This document shows positions 35,161 to 45,247 of a DNA stretch of 64,000 bases, piece after piece; position 1 is the first letter of the stretch, and the number at the start of each line of letters is the position of its first letter. Made by a program: the position numbers and the translations under genes. Origin of the DNA: JAWPMT01 sp965242775. Lineage in GTDB: Bacteria; Bacteroidota; Bacteroidia; Cytophagales; Cyclobacteriaceae. The notes under the pieces were generated by a model. The model saw only the letters and a list, made by a program, of their open reading frames with translations. It was not told the DNA's origin and did no database searches. The DNA lies in NCBI GenBank assembly GCA_965242775.1, contig CBDETI010000011.1, forward strand, positions 62,001 to 126,000, in the 5' to 3' direction.

Positions 35161-35862
35161 ATGAACAAACTCCTTGTATCGAGTTTACTTACTAATTCTG
35201 TCAGTGGTAGTGGTGGCACAGGATAACCGATATGCTCAACCTGAGCTACCGGGTGATTTGATGATAGATGTTGGGATGACGTTCATTCGCAACGCGCCAC
35301 CGGAGATGCCTTTGCAGAATTTCAACTCCAGGTCTGTTGGCATTTACTACAGTCCAAATGTACAAGCTTGGCGATAGGATGACATTCAATCCGGCGATAG
35401 GAATCACCGCTGAAAAGTTGAGGCTGGACAACAATCTGAATTTTCAAACCACTACTGATAACTCAATTGTTTTTGACACGCTACGCAATCGAGGAGATTT
35501 GAGAACAAATAAGATAGCTATCAACTATCTCGAGATACCATTCGAATTGAAGTATTACCCTACCCGGACTGTAGATGGTGAAGGTATGTTTTTGAGTATC
35601 GGCGGTATTCTGGGCGCCAGAATCGAATCTCATACCAAGATTAAATATGACTTCAACAATGTTCGTTAGGACAGAAAAGCTGCGAGACAGGCTGGGGGCT
35701 AGAAGATTTCCGCTTTGGATTCCAGGCTGCGCTTTGGCCTAAGAGGGACTTCACTTTTTTTACAAATATTATTTCACCGATATATTCCGACCAGGTAAGG
35801 CACCGGGAGGTGTAGCCAACCCCGGTATGTGGACTTTAGGAGTGAATATCTCAGGTTTCTAG
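35161..35862 (+). pseudogene. Outer-membrane beta-barrel protein, broken by four indels
   Basis: No single frame is open, but after compensating four single-base changes a continuous protein appears: MNKLLYRVYLLILSVVVVAQ (signal peptide), GDLMIDVGMTF, GIYYSPMYKLGDRMTFNPAI, FELKYYPTR, FLSIGGILGARIE, GWGLEDFRFGFQAALWPKR, FYKYYFTDIFRPG and a terminal strand MWTLGVNISGF ending in Phe, typical of outer-membrane barrels. The proposed indels are an extra C at 35172-35173, an extra A at 35356-35358, a missing base near 35666 and a missing T in the T7 run at 35755-35761. The frame bookkeeping closes exactly at the TAG at 35860. Sequencing error is likely. Confidence 0.75.
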
Positions 35863-36479
35863 CTAAGAGCGGCTAGCCCGACGATCGCAAACAGATATCC
35901 AAAGATGGATCCCACCCAAATCTCCTTGGGTGTGTGGTAACCCAAAAATAGTCGTGAACTGCTGACTACTCCCGAAATCAATATCCAAGCAGTTAAAGGA
36001 TAAAGCATCACTTCTCCGCGGATCATAAACAAGTAACTGAGTATCCCCACTGTTGCCCAGTTTGCAGCGCTGTGAATACTTATTTTGAATCGCGAAGTGA
36101 TTAGAAGGAGGCTGAATATTAGCAGTGTGACCGTGATCAATGTAGCTCCCATCACGGAGCCAATGCGGAATTGAGTAACGAACATATAACTCGTTGCGGC
36201 ATAAAACAGCGTGATTGAAATAAAGGGCAGAATCCGTTCCTCCCGATTAGTAAGCTCAAAGTTTGACACCTTACTGGTCAACCTCATGACACCTATGCTG
36301 AATAAGGGGATCAGAAAGGTTGTAAGAAATACGGCCATTATCAAGGTGGGTATAACCTCCCTGCTGATAGACCCGATGAGCTCGGGTGCTGTAAGAAAAA
36401 TCAAGGTAAACATGTAGGTCGCCAGCAATAGCGGATGGAAAATTGCCGACACTCCTTTCATTATATAGTGCCAGGTCAT
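35859..36479 (-). CDS. PAP2-like integral membrane protein
   Basis: 206 residues with about six transmembrane segments. The C-terminal motif SRLFLGYHTPKEIWVGSIFGY and the preceding KISIHSAANWAT resemble the second and first conserved blocks of the PAP2 phosphatase family (SRxxxxxHxxxD; PSGH), with the Asp replaced. Function uncertain. It overlaps rpoN by 4 bp (ATGA) and is probably translationally coupled. It is intact although neighbouring genes carry frameshifts. Confidence 0.65.
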   Translation of the reverse strand: MTWHYIMKGVSAIFHPLLLATYMFTLIFLTAPELIGSISREVIPTLIMAVFLTTFLIPLFSIGVMRLTSKVSNFELTNREERILPFISITLFYAATSYMFVTQFRIGSVMGATLITVTLLIFSLLLITSRFKISIHSAANWATVGILSYLFMIRGEVMLYPLTAWILISGVVSSSRLFLGYHTPKEIWVGSIFGYLFAIVGLAALS

Positions 36480-37909
36480 AGCTCCTTCCGTAATCTGGCC
36501 ACCGGAATATTTAGCTGTTCGCGATATTTTGCCACGGTGCGCCGAGCAATGCTGTAACCTTCTGCTTTTAGTAGCTTCTCAAGTTTGTCATCGGAAAGCG
36601 GCTTTTTCTTGTCTTCACCGTCTATAAATTCTTTCAATTTGTTTTTGACCTCCCTGCTACTTACGTCTTCACCACTTTCCGTAGCAATCCCTTCTGAGAA
36701 AAAGTACTTCAATGGGAAAATGCCAAACTCAGTTTGTATCGCTTTGCTATTTGCTACCCTGGAAACCGTGGAAATGTCCATGCCAATCCTATCGGCAATA
36801 TCCTTCAGGATCATTGGCCTCAGCTTGCTCTCGTCCCCGTCCAGAAAGTAATCATATTGAAAATTGATGATTGCCTGCATGGTATTGAGCAAAGTCTGTT
36901 GTCTTTGTTTAATGGCATCGATAAACCATTTGGCGGAATCCAACTTTTGCTTAATGAAGGTGACGGTCTCCTTAAGCTTTTTGTCTTTTCTGTCGCTTTT
37001 ATCATAGGCTTGCAGCATATCGGAGTAGGATCGACTGACTCGCAGCTCCGGCGCATTTCTGCCATTAAGATTCAACTCGAGCTTACCGTTGTTATTAGTG
37101 AGAATAAAATCAGGAAGCAAATATTGTGTTTTCACCACTTCATCACCCGAGCCCCCTGGTTTAGGGTTAAGCTTTGTGATTACCTGGATCGCTTCTTTCA
37201 GCAAATTTTCATTCGAGATATTCAGCTTGCGTGTAATCTTGTCGTAGTGCTTTTTTGAGAACTCGCCGAAGCAGCGATCTATTACGTCATAGGCCAGTCG
37301 GTTTACTTCTTCCCCGGGATCCTTTCTTTCAAGTTGCAACAACAAGGATTCTTGTAAGCTTCGGGCGCCTATTCCCGCAGGTTCAAAACTTTGGATTTTG
37401 TAAAGAACATGCTCCAACTCGTCAATATCAGACTCCAGGCCTGTCGAGAAAGCCAGGTCATTGGCAATTGATTCCAACTCCCGACGAATGTATCCTTCCG
37501 AGTCGATGCTACCAATAAGTTGCTTGGCGATGATGGTTTCACGTTCGGACAGCCTAAGGAATCCGAGCTGAGAAATTAGGTGTTCGTGCAATGTTGAGCC
37601 TACAGAAATAGGCATTTCCTTGTCGTCCTCATCTGATCGGCCGTCTCCCTGCATTTTATACCCCGAGTAGTCGTCATGCAGGTAATCTTCGAGGTTTTCA
37701 GCTAGTTCATTGCTGTCATCAGCTTCCTGGCTGCTTTCATAATCTTCGTTTTGTTCGGCATTACCCTCCTCCAGCGCAGGGTTAGCTTCAAGCTCCTCTT
37801 CGATTCGAGACTCCAATTCGGCTGTGGGAACCTGCAGCAGTTTGATAAACTGAATTTGCTGAGGTGACAGCTTTTGCTGAAGTGATTGTGTTAAGCTGAG
37901 TTTTTGCAT
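36476..37909 (-). CDS. rpoN: RNA polymerase sigma-54 factor
   Basis: 477 residues from ATG 37909 (TTG at 37915 also in frame). N-terminal Gln/Leu-rich activator-interaction region (LTQSLQQKLSPQQIQFIKLL), acidic region II, core-binding region, HTH region and the RpoN box ARRTVAKYREQL near the C-terminus, which recognises the -24 element. Complete and intact. No enhancer-binding activator is next to it in the window. Confidence 0.96.
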   Translation of the reverse strand: MQKLSLTQSLQQKLSPQQIQFIKLLQVPTAELESRIEEELEANPALEEGNAEQNEDYESSQEADDSNELAENLEDYLHDDYSGYKMQGDGRSDEDDKEMPISVGSTLHEHLISQLGFLRLSERETIIAKQLIGSIDSEGYIRRELESIANDLAFSTGLESDIDELEHVLYKIQSFEPAGIGARSLQESLLLQLERKDPGEEVNRLAYDVIDRCFGEFSKKHYDKITRKLNISNENLLKEAIQVITKLNPKPGGSGDEVVKTQYLLPDFILTNNNGKLELNLNGRNAPELRVSRSYSDMLQAYDKSDRKDKKLKETVTFIKQKLDSAKWFIDAIKQRQQTLLNTMQAIINFQYDYFLDGDESKLRPMILKDIADRIGMDISTVSRVANSKAIQTEFGIFPLKYFFSEGIATESGEDVSSREVKNKLKEFIDGEDKKKPLSDDKLEKLLKAEGYSIARRTVAKYREQLNIPVARLRKEL

Positions 37910-38076
37910 TTTCAAATACCTGTTTCAAAAATATTTACTTTTCGATAAGTAGGCCATTGATCCCGCGAATAGCATCACCGATATTTTTGAAAATCACCTG
38001 ACCCATTTGATATTCCACCCTGATTTATTCGCCTCAGACATGAAAAAAGAAAGAGAGAAACAGCCGGCACATTGTA

Positions 38077-38084
38077 TATTTTTG
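38077..38084 (+). promoter_or_regulatory. -7 element upstream of asnS
   Basis: TATTTTTG fits TAnnTTTG, 25 bp before the GTG start of asnS, in the divergent rpoN-asnS interval. Confidence 0.35.
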
Positions 38085-38109
38085 CGGAAAAAGGAAGACT
38101 TGTCTCAAA

Positions 38110-39560
38110 GTGGAATTAAGACGAACTAAAATCAAGGAGGTACTCAAGACCGCAAAGGCTGGAGATCAGGTGCTGATCAAGGGATGGGTACGTACAAAGC
38201 GTGGCTCTAAGAATGTATCATTCATAGCAGTCAATGACGGCTCCACCATTAATAATATTCAGGTGGTAGCTGATGCCGAAAAATTCCCTGAGGAAACATT
38301 AAGATTAGTTACCACCGGGGCAAGTATCGCCGCATCTGGAAGCTTGGTCGCCTCTCAAGGGGCCGGACAAGCGGTGGAACTCAGCCTGGAGAACCTGGAG
38401 GTGCTAGGGGCAGCAGATCCAGAGAAATTTCCGCTGCAACCAAAAAAGCATACTCTGGAATTTTTGCGAGAGATTGCACACCTCCGTCCGAGGACCAATA
38501 CCATTGCTGCTGTCCTACGAATAAGGCATAACCTTGCTTATGCAGTTCATAAATTTTTCCATGAGAAGGGGTTCTATTATGTGAATACACCCATTCTTAC
38601 TGCCTCTGATGCAGAGGGTGCTGGCGAAACTTTTAAAGTGACAACATTCGACCTTGACAAGGTGCCTACCGATGATCAGGGACAAATTGACTATAATCAG
38701 GACTTTTTTAGCCGAGAAACTAATCTGACAGTCTCCGGCCAATTGGAAGGTGAACTCACCGCCCTGGCATTGGGCGAGATCTACACATTTGGGCCAACCT
38801 TTCGGGCAGAGAATAGCAACACGACCAGGCATCTGTCGGAGTTTTGGATGATCGAGCCTGAAATGGCCTTTTACGATCTGGATGATGCCATGGATCTTGG
38901 TGAGGAGATGCTCAAATATTTGGTCGGTTTTGCCCTCGAGCATTGTGCCGATGACCTGGCTTTCCTGAATAATCGCGAGTTGCAGGAGAAAAATCAAAGC
39001 CCCAAAACGAACGAAATGAGATGTCTTTGCTGGACCGTCTTCACTTCGTAACTGAGCATGATTTTGTGAGGTTGACATATACGGAGGCTATTGACATTTT
39101 TACGAAACTCAAAGCCCAATAAGAAAAAGAAGTTTCAGTTCGTCATCGAAGAATGGGGGTGCTGATCTTCAATCCGAACATGAGCGTTTTTCTGGTGGAA
39201 AAGCATTTCAAAAAGCCCGTGATTCTCTACAATTACCCTAAGGGTATCAAGGCTTTTTATATGCGTCAAAATGAAGATGGCAAAACTGTAGGCGCAATGG
39301 ATATCCTTTTTCCTGGAATCGGTGAAATTGTCGGGGGTTCACAAAGAGAGGAGCGATTGGACGCACTATCTGGCAGGATGCGGGAAATGAACGTCCCCGA
39401 AAGCGAACTCTGGTGGTACATGGAAACTAGGCAATTTGGCACAGTGCCACATAGTGGTTTTGGTCTTGGTTTCGAACGAATGATTCAATTTGTCACCGGA
39501 ATGAATAATATTAGGGATGTAATTCCCTTTCCAAGAACTCCGGGAAACTGTGAATTCTAA
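38110..39560 (+). pseudogene. asnS: Asparaginyl-tRNA synthetase, interrupted by four homopolymer indels
   Basis: Starts with GTG at 38110. The N-terminal OB-fold anticodon-binding domain and class II core are clear (VLIKGWVRTKRGSKNVSFIA, FGPTFRAENSNTTRHLSEFW, IEPEMAFYDLDDAM), and the C-terminal part (FYMRQNEDGKTVGAMDILFP, GIGEIVGGSQREERL, GFGLGFERMIQFVTGM) is present in another frame. Between them, four indels in runs restore a normal AsnRS sequence: A5 at 38989-38993 (one short), T5 at 39097-39101 (one extra), G5 at 39155-39159 (one extra) and T5 at 39187-39191 (one extra). The corrected middle reads EMSLLDRLHFVTEHDF, DILRNSKPNKKKKFQF and EEWGADLQSEHERFLVEKHF. The frame bookkeeping closes exactly. 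As the enzyme is normally essential, errors in the sequence are more likely than real decay. Confidence 0.9.
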
Positions 39561-39597
39561 GGGAACTTTGAGTGAAATCGACTCAACCTAAGCGGAT

Positions 39598-41453
39598 TTG
39601 AAGTCTTTAAAAGGTCGGATATTATTAACGTTTTGTCTATTTCTGGTCCTGTTTGGGCTGGCAACGCTTTTTTCGTATAAAAGCCTTGAGGAAGTAAGTC
39701 GCATTCGTGGATTGCAAGATGTGGTATCTCAAGCGCATAATACCACGCTCAATCTGATCAACAAAGATTTGGTACTACGTACCAATGAAACGATCAAGCA
39801 TGAATTTTATTCAGACCCTTATTTTCCTGCCAAGGTTGAGCGTCAGCAGTTGTTCGATAGCCTTTCGGTTCTCATGAGCCAAGTTGTCAACGAGGACGTG
39901 CCCATGCAAATGGACCTTGAACTGGAAATTGGTTCCATTTACAACAGTCTCGAACAATACGATTCCATTCACAACGAAATAATGAATCTCCAGCTCGCGA
40001 GGGGATTTCGGGATGACGGACTGGAAGGCGAGTTAAGCCGGTTCATTGGTACGCTTGAGACCTACAAGGACCTAGTGTCCAGCACGGACATCCTGCGTCT
40101 CCGAAGGATAGAGAAAGATTACTTTCTTAGTGGGGATAGCGTCTATGTTGAACGTTTGTTTGCCCTTAGCGATAAAATCAGAGGTACCCTGAGCTCCGGA
40201 GGACGAAACGGCAGGGCTAAGCTTCTGTTAGAGGGATATACCAACGCCTTTCGTTCGGTAGTCTCTTACGAAAACAGGATCGGCGACAATGAGAATGGTT
40301 TGATAAAGGAGATCATTGCCATACAAACCTCAATTTCCGAGGACTTTGCCAGGGTTAGTTCCGAGTTCAACGAAGGGGTCCGAAGCTTCATAAGCGCCCG
40401 GATACGGGTTTATTCACTTATGGTGTTGGGGTGCTTTGCCATATCAGGTCTGATCGGTTTTGCCATGGCCCATTACGTGTCGATTGCATTGAATACCCTG
40501 GCACAGACTATGAAAAGGTCTTTGAAAGCGGGCAAGATGGAGGATATTCCGCAGCCTTTGGCATTCCCCACGTGGGAGACAGAGTCCTTGTATCAGTCGT
40601 ATCAACAGCTTCTGGAAACTATCAATCAACAGATGATCGCGATGGAGAAAGGCAATCAGCTGTTGGAAGAAAAAAATCACCGGCTCATTGAAATGAACAG
40701 GGACCTGGCCAAGTCAGAATTTGCCTTAAAAGAATCCAATGAGATGAAAGAAAAGTTTCTTTCGATTATTGGACACGATTTTGAAGGGACCAATGGCCAC
40801 TATGATGATGATGATCAACTTATTGGTCGAAGACATACACAAATTCAATGAGCATGAGACCAAACAATTTGCCAACAACATTCTGAAATCTTCTCAGCGG
40901 ATTTCACTGTTGATGGAGAACCTGCTCGCCTGGTCCAGAAGTCAGGTGGATAAAATAGATCCACATCGCGAGAAGATCAGCGTCGCTGAGGTGGTTGAGG
41001 CAAATGCCAGCCTCTATGAACTAAAACTGGTAGAAAAAGAGATTAGCCTACGAGTAAAACTGGATCCTGACCTGCATGTTTGGGTCGATCGAAATATGTT
41101 TGATTTTGTCGTTAGAAACCTGCTGGACAATGCAGTCAAATTCACTCATGAGAAAGGAACTATTGACTTAAAGGGAACACAAAACCATGGCAGCGTCGAG
41201 ATATCTTTTGCTGATACAGGCACCGGGATGGCCCAGGAAAATATTCAAAGGCTCTTTACAAGCATCAATACAAGTCACGGTGTAGGCACTTCCGGTGAAA
41301 AAGGTACGGGCCTTGGATTGGTCTTATGTAATGAGTTTGTGGAGAGGAATAATGGAACCCTCACCGTTGAGACAGAGGTCGGCAAAGGGTAGCACTTTCA
41401 AAATAACTTTACCCGTCGAGCCTGCTACAAAGACGAAAGTAATTGCGGAGTAG
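39598..41453 (+). pseudogene. Membrane sensor histidine kinase, with two frameshifts
   Basis: TTG start at 39598; N-terminal transmembrane helix (GRILLTFCLFLVLFGLATLF), a helical periplasmic sensor region (residues ~40-265), a second helix (VLGCFAISGLIGFAMAHYV) and a coiled-coil linker. HisKA is LSIIGHDLKGPMATMMMM once an extra T in 40779-40782 is removed, followed by HATPase_c (FVVRNLLDNAVKFTHEKGT, FADTGTGMAQENI, GEKGTGLGLVLCNEFV). An extra G at 41387-41389 cuts off the last strand; corrected, it ends KGSTFKITLPVEPATKTKVIAE at 41453. No partner response regulator is adjacent. Sequence error suspected. Confidence 0.85.
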
Positions 41454-41919
41454 GAGATTTGATAGGGGATAAATTGTCATCAAAGTATAAAACGTATAAG
41501 TCCTTTTTCACTTTGATTTCCATCGAATAAAATGAATCCACAGCCTTGGTACCTTCGAAGAGTACCAACTTCTGGAATTCATCTACCTTATATTTTTCGC
41601 CTTGAAATTTTCCTGAAAGAAAGGTTTTTGCCGAGTTGGGGATTTTAGCTCCATCATATTTGATACGCTCTTTTAATCGTTGACCGGCGAGTGTATAGGT
41701 AACGGATCGTTTCGTTCCTTCAAATGCAAATTCCACGTACATCAGTTCCGCACCGTCTTTTTTAATTTTTGTCCAGACATTTTCTTCCGCACCCGGATAC
41801 TTGGCGTAGTGCCACTTCAAAAAGTCAAATGATAGATCGTCTTCGGAAATTCGCTGTGCGCTCAGTGGGAGTACGAATAAAACGCACACCAGCGTGATAA
41901 TAGATTTGATAGATTTCAT
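41425..41919 (-). CDS. Secreted PepSY-like protein
   Basis: 164 residues from ATG 41919, which gives the signal peptide MKSIKSIITLVCVLFVLPLS. The rest (FLKWHYAKYPGAEENVWTKI, VEFAFEGTKRSVTYTLAGQR, GEKYKVDEFQKLVLFEGTKA) resembles Bacteroidota PepSY-like/BLIP-type periplasmic proteins with repeated beta units. Function unknown. Its 3' end overlaps the convergent kinase gene. Confidence 0.65.
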   Translation of the reverse strand: MKSIKSIITLVCVLFVLPLSAQRISEDDLSFDFLKWHYAKYPGAEENVWTKIKKDGAELMYVEFAFEGTKRSVTYTLAGQRLKERIKYDGAKIPNSAKTFLSGKFQGEKYKVDEFQKLVLFEGTKAVDSFYSMEIKVKKDLYVLYFDDNLSPIKSPTPQLLSSL

Positions 41920-42021
41920 AAACCAGCCTTTAGAAAAATGAATATACTTCACCAGTTTATTCTTTTGAAACAAACACGAATGATCGGGAAATATTCTGGT
42001 TAGCTGTGGGTATGCCGTATA

Positions 42022-42876
42022 TTAATTGGCTTGAGGTGCGTTTTTCTCACCTTTCCCCTTAGGCTGTCGATACCGTTGAAAAGGGATCGCCAACAAATTG
42101 CCCAGACGGTCATTCTCTTCCGATTTCATATGAGTATCAATTCCATAGGATAAGGTTTTGATGTCATCGACGTAAGCGAATGTGCCAAATAGTCGGTCCC
42201 AAATGGAAAAGATGTTGCCGTAGTTGGTGTCAGTAAGCGGTTGTTCAAAATGGTGGTGAACCTTGTGCATGTTGGGTGTGACCAGTAAATAGGAAAGCAC
42301 TCTGTCCAGGCGCTCAGGTACGTGAATATTGGCGTGGGTGATATGCGCAAAAAGTACCGATAAAGATTGGTACAACATGATGATCCCAATGGGTGCACCA
42401 ACGATCATGACGGCCATGATAGTGAATGTGATCCTAAAGACAGTCTCACCGGGATGATGTCTCAGTCCGGTGGTCACATCGACGGTTGTGTCACTGTGAT
42501 GAACGACATGGAATTTCCACATCCATTTGACCTTATGCTCCACGAAATGGATAAAATAAGCGCCTATACAATCCAGAAGAAGCACCCCCACGATCACCTG
42601 TCCCCACAAGGGCAAATCGATCAGGTAAAGCAGGCCGATTTCATTGGTAGCAACATAGTTGGATGCCAGGAGGAGTAGTCCTGCCATGCCAAATCCTATG
42701 ATGGCAGTAGTAAGTGTAAAGAAAAGATTGAGCCCTGCATGTCGGACTTTCCGATATTGAAAGGAAAATAGGGGGAGCAATCCCTCCGCAACCCAGAAAA
42801 TGACTATTCCTCCAATCAAAAGCCCGCTTCGAAACCATACAGGCACATTCCCAAAAAACTCCAGTAATCCTTCCAT
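42022..42876 (-). CDS. Fatty acid hydroxylase / sterol desaturase family membrane protein (copy 1)
   Basis: 284 residues from ATG 42876 (GTG 42882 possible). Several hydrophobic segments and the three histidine clusters of the di-iron membrane hydroxylase family: HFVEH, FHVVHHSD and HKVHHHF, plus HITHANIH. These enzymes insert oxygen into lipids or isoprenoids at the membrane. The substrate is unknown. A second member lies at 45.2 kb on the other strand. Confidence 0.9.
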   Translation of the reverse strand: MEGLLEFFGNVPVWFRSGLLIGGIVIFWVAEGLLPLFSFQYRKVRHAGLNLFFTLTTAIIGFGMAGLLLLASNYVATNEIGLLYLIDLPLWGQVIVGVLLLDCIGAYFIHFVEHKVKWMWKFHVVHHSDTTVDVTTGLRHHPGETVFRITFTIMAVMIVGAPIGIIMLYQSLSVLFAHITHANIHVPERLDRVLSYLLVTPNMHKVHHHFEQPLTDTNYGNIFSIWDRLFGTFAYVDDIKTLSYGIDTHMKSEENDRLGNLLAIPFQRYRQPKGKGEKNAPQAN

Positions 42877-43060
42877 AACCACCGCAAAATGTGTTCATCG
42901 AATTTAAACAATGCCAACAAAAATTGCCGTACGACCCTGATGCGTTTTTTCAAGAGGGAGTCATTCAAGATCCGGAGAATATTGGATAGCTTCGGGTTAG
43001 TCGGCATGAGCGTAAACTTTTAACGCTCAGATTTTGTCATTTATTCAAACGCTTGAATCT

Positions 43061-43504
43061 ATGAACTGGAAAGACGTAATGTACTTTGCCCAAAAAGGAA
43101 GCCCCACACCGGACAGGCGGGTCGTGAAATCCGATGAGGAGTGGTTAGAGCTCCTTTCACCCGAGGAGTTCCGAATAACAAGAAAGAAGGGAACGGAAAT
43201 GGCTTTTTCAGGGGAATATTGTGAGGCCCACGAAGCTGGTAAATACGCATGTAAATGCTGCAATGAGCTTCTTTTTGATTCCAGCCTCAAATTTGACTCG
43301 CGATCGGGTTGGCCGAGTTTTACCGAGCCGGTGAAGGAAAATGTAATCAAATATGAGTTGGATTACAGCCACGGAATGAGTCGCATCGAGGTAATGTGCA
43401 ATGTATGCGATTGCCATTTAGGACATGTTTTTCCGGATGGTCCGGAGCCAACCGGCCTGCGGTATTGTATTAACTCCGCTTCTATTAAGTTAGTGACGGA
43501 ATAG
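43061..43504 (+). CDS. msrB: Peptide methionine (R)-S-oxide reductase B
   Basis: 147 residues from ATG 43061. Zinc cysteines CKCC and CNVCDCHLGH, SGWPSF, and the catalytic GLRYCINSASI are complete. No signal peptide, so cytoplasmic, unlike the MsrA lipoprotein at 29.9 kb. It precedes the sulfite dehydrogenase genes by 42 bp on the same strand. Confidence 0.95.
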   Translation: MNWKDVMYFAQKGSPTPDRRVVKSDEEWLELLSPEEFRITRKKGTEMAFSGEYCEAHEAGKYACKCCNELLFDSSLKFDSRSGWPSFTEPVKENVIKYELDYSHGMSRIEVMCNVCDCHLGHVFPDGPEPTGLRYCINSASIKLVTE

Positions 43505-43546
43505 TTCGACATTACCTGCTCGTCGTGTCACCAATAGCTAACATCT

Positions 43547-44752
43547 ATGATAAACCGAAGGTCCTTTATTAAGAAATCCGGACTTGCTATGGCAGGGGTT
43601 CCGGTGGTGTTTGGTGCCAATCTTCCAAGCGGTTTACAACTACTTGGCCTGCAAGATCCCTACGAGCAATTTTCCAAGCATTCGGACATGGTCGTGTTAA
43701 ACAATCGACCATGGAATATGGAGGCGCAGGCGCATTTGCTCAATGATGCTATCACTCCTGCGGAAAAGATGTTTATCAGAAATAATGGATTAATACCGAC
43801 GGGTACTGATGCCGGTACCTGGACTTTAGACGTGGATGGAGAATCTGCCAGGAGCACTAAGTCCTACACTATCGACGAACTTAAGAGCAGGTTTCGACAA
43901 TATACCTATCAGCTGACCCTTGAATGTGGTGGAAATGGCAGAAGTGAGTTTAATCCGCCTGCCAAAGGCAATCAGTGGACCGTGGGTGCTGTCTCCTGCG
44001 CCCGTTGGACTGGTGTGCGACTAAAGGACGTATTGCAAGATGTTGGACTTGAAAATGATGCCATTTATGTAGGGTATTACGGAGCTGATACACACTTGAG
44101 TGGCGACCTTTCTAAAAAGCCCATATCGCGGGGTGTGCCGATTGAAAAGGCCATGATGGACGAGACCCTGATCGCATATGCCATGAATGGTGCGCCTATC
44201 CCTCTGGCCCACGGTTTTCCCTTACGCCTTGTGGCTGGAGGCTGGCCTGCTTCCGCATCTGGCAAGTGGATCAAGCGACTTTCCGTTCGCGACAGAGTTC
44301 ATGACGGGGCAAAGATGGGTGGTTCTTCTTACCGGGTACCTTGTGATCCTGTGGCACCTGGTACTAAGGTTGCTGACGAGGATATGTGCATCATTGAATC
44401 CATGCCGGTGAAGTCGCTTATTACCTATCCAAAAACTGGGGCGCAAGTCGACTTATCAACGACACTTTCAGTCAATGGTCATGCCTGGGCGGGAGAAAAG
44501 GCTGTGAATAAGGTAGAATTGTCTATAGATTTTGGTGCTACATGGCAATCGGTGACACTTCGGAAACCAGCCAACCGATTGGCTTGGCAACAGTGGGAAA
44601 CCACCGTCTCCTTTCCAAAAAAAGGGTACTATGAAGTGTGGAGCAAAGCCACCGACGAACAGGGAGTCAGTCAGCCGATGGTACTCCCAGGCTGGAATCC
44701 TAAAGGGTACCTCAACAATGCTTGCCATCGAATTGCGGTGCTAGTGGGATGA
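43547..44752 (+). CDS. Sulfite oxidase-family molybdopterin enzyme (SorA-like), Tat-exported
   Basis: 401 residues. Twin-arginine signal MINRRSFIKKSGLAMAG, then the molybdopterin-binding core with the molybdenum cysteine in LTLECGGNGRSEF, GAVSCARWTGVRLKDVL, AHGFPLRLVAGGW and SGKWIKRLSV, and a C-terminal Mo-co dimerisation domain (VELSIDFGATWQSV). It oxidises sulfite or a related substrate in the periplasm. It overlaps by 4 bp with a monohaem cytochrome c gene, the SorAB arrangement. Confidence 0.9.
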   Translation: MINRRSFIKKSGLAMAGVPVVFGANLPSGLQLLGLQDPYEQFSKHSDMVVLNNRPWNMEAQAHLLNDAITPAEKMFIRNNGLIPTGTDAGTWTLDVDGESARSTKSYTIDELKSRFRQYTYQLTLECGGNGRSEFNPPAKGNQWTVGAVSCARWTGVRLKDVLQDVGLENDAIYVGYYGADTHLSGDLSKKPISRGVPIEKAMMDETLIAYAMNGAPIPLAHGFPLRLVAGGWPASASGKWIKRLSVRDRVHDGAKMGGSSYRVPCDPVAPGTKVADEDMCIIESMPVKSLITYPKTGAQVDLSTTLSVNGHAWAGEKAVNKVELSIDFGATWQSVTLRKPANRLAWQQWETTVSFPKKGYYEVWSKATDEQGVSQPMVLPGWNPKGYLNNACHRIAVLVG

Positions 44753-45216
44753 AAAATTCACCGATCCATCAGTTGCACTGGTTGAGCAAGGTCCTGCTGT
44801 TTTCGACAGGTGTGATAGCCTTGTTGCTGACGGTAATAGCGGGTTTGCTTTATAACCCCCATTTATTTGAGTTACTGGCTGAAGACCCAAAAACGGACCA
44901 GGCTGGGCCGGTAGACCTGGAAATTGTGGATGGCATTCATCTTCCAACCGGCTTTGTTGCTGACGAAGGGTTAGCATTGGTCGTAGCCAATTGTACTACT
45001 TGTCATTCCGCACAATTGGTCACGCAAAACCGTGCTACCAGGGAAGGCTGGCTGGGTATGATCCGGTGGATGCAGGCTACGCAAAACCTTTGGGATCTTG
45101 GTGACAATGAAGAAATGATCATTACCTATCTTTCTAGAAACTATGCCCCGGAGGACGTAGGTCGAAGACAAAATTTGGGGGAGATCGAATGGTATCGCCT
45201 CGAGGACCAGCCATGA
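44749..45216 (+). CDS. Membrane-anchored monohaem cytochrome c (SorB-like)
   Basis: 155 residues from ATG 44749, overlapping the sorA-like stop (ATGA). One N-terminal membrane helix (VLLFSTGVIALLLTVIAGLL) anchors the protein. Haem-binding motif CTTCH near residue 90, with a distal Met candidate in LGMIRWM. Expected electron acceptor for the adjacent sulfite dehydrogenase. Confidence 0.85.
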   Translation: MKNSPIHQLHWLSKVLLFSTGVIALLLTVIAGLLYNPHLFELLAEDPKTDQAGPVDLEIVDGIHLPTGFVADEGLALVVANCTTCHSAQLVTQNRATREGWLGMIRWMQATQNLWDLGDNEEMIITYLSRNYAPEDVGRRQNLGEIEWYRLEDQP

Positions 45217-45247
45217 ACCATGGTATAAAAAAAGCAGTTTGCTGAAT

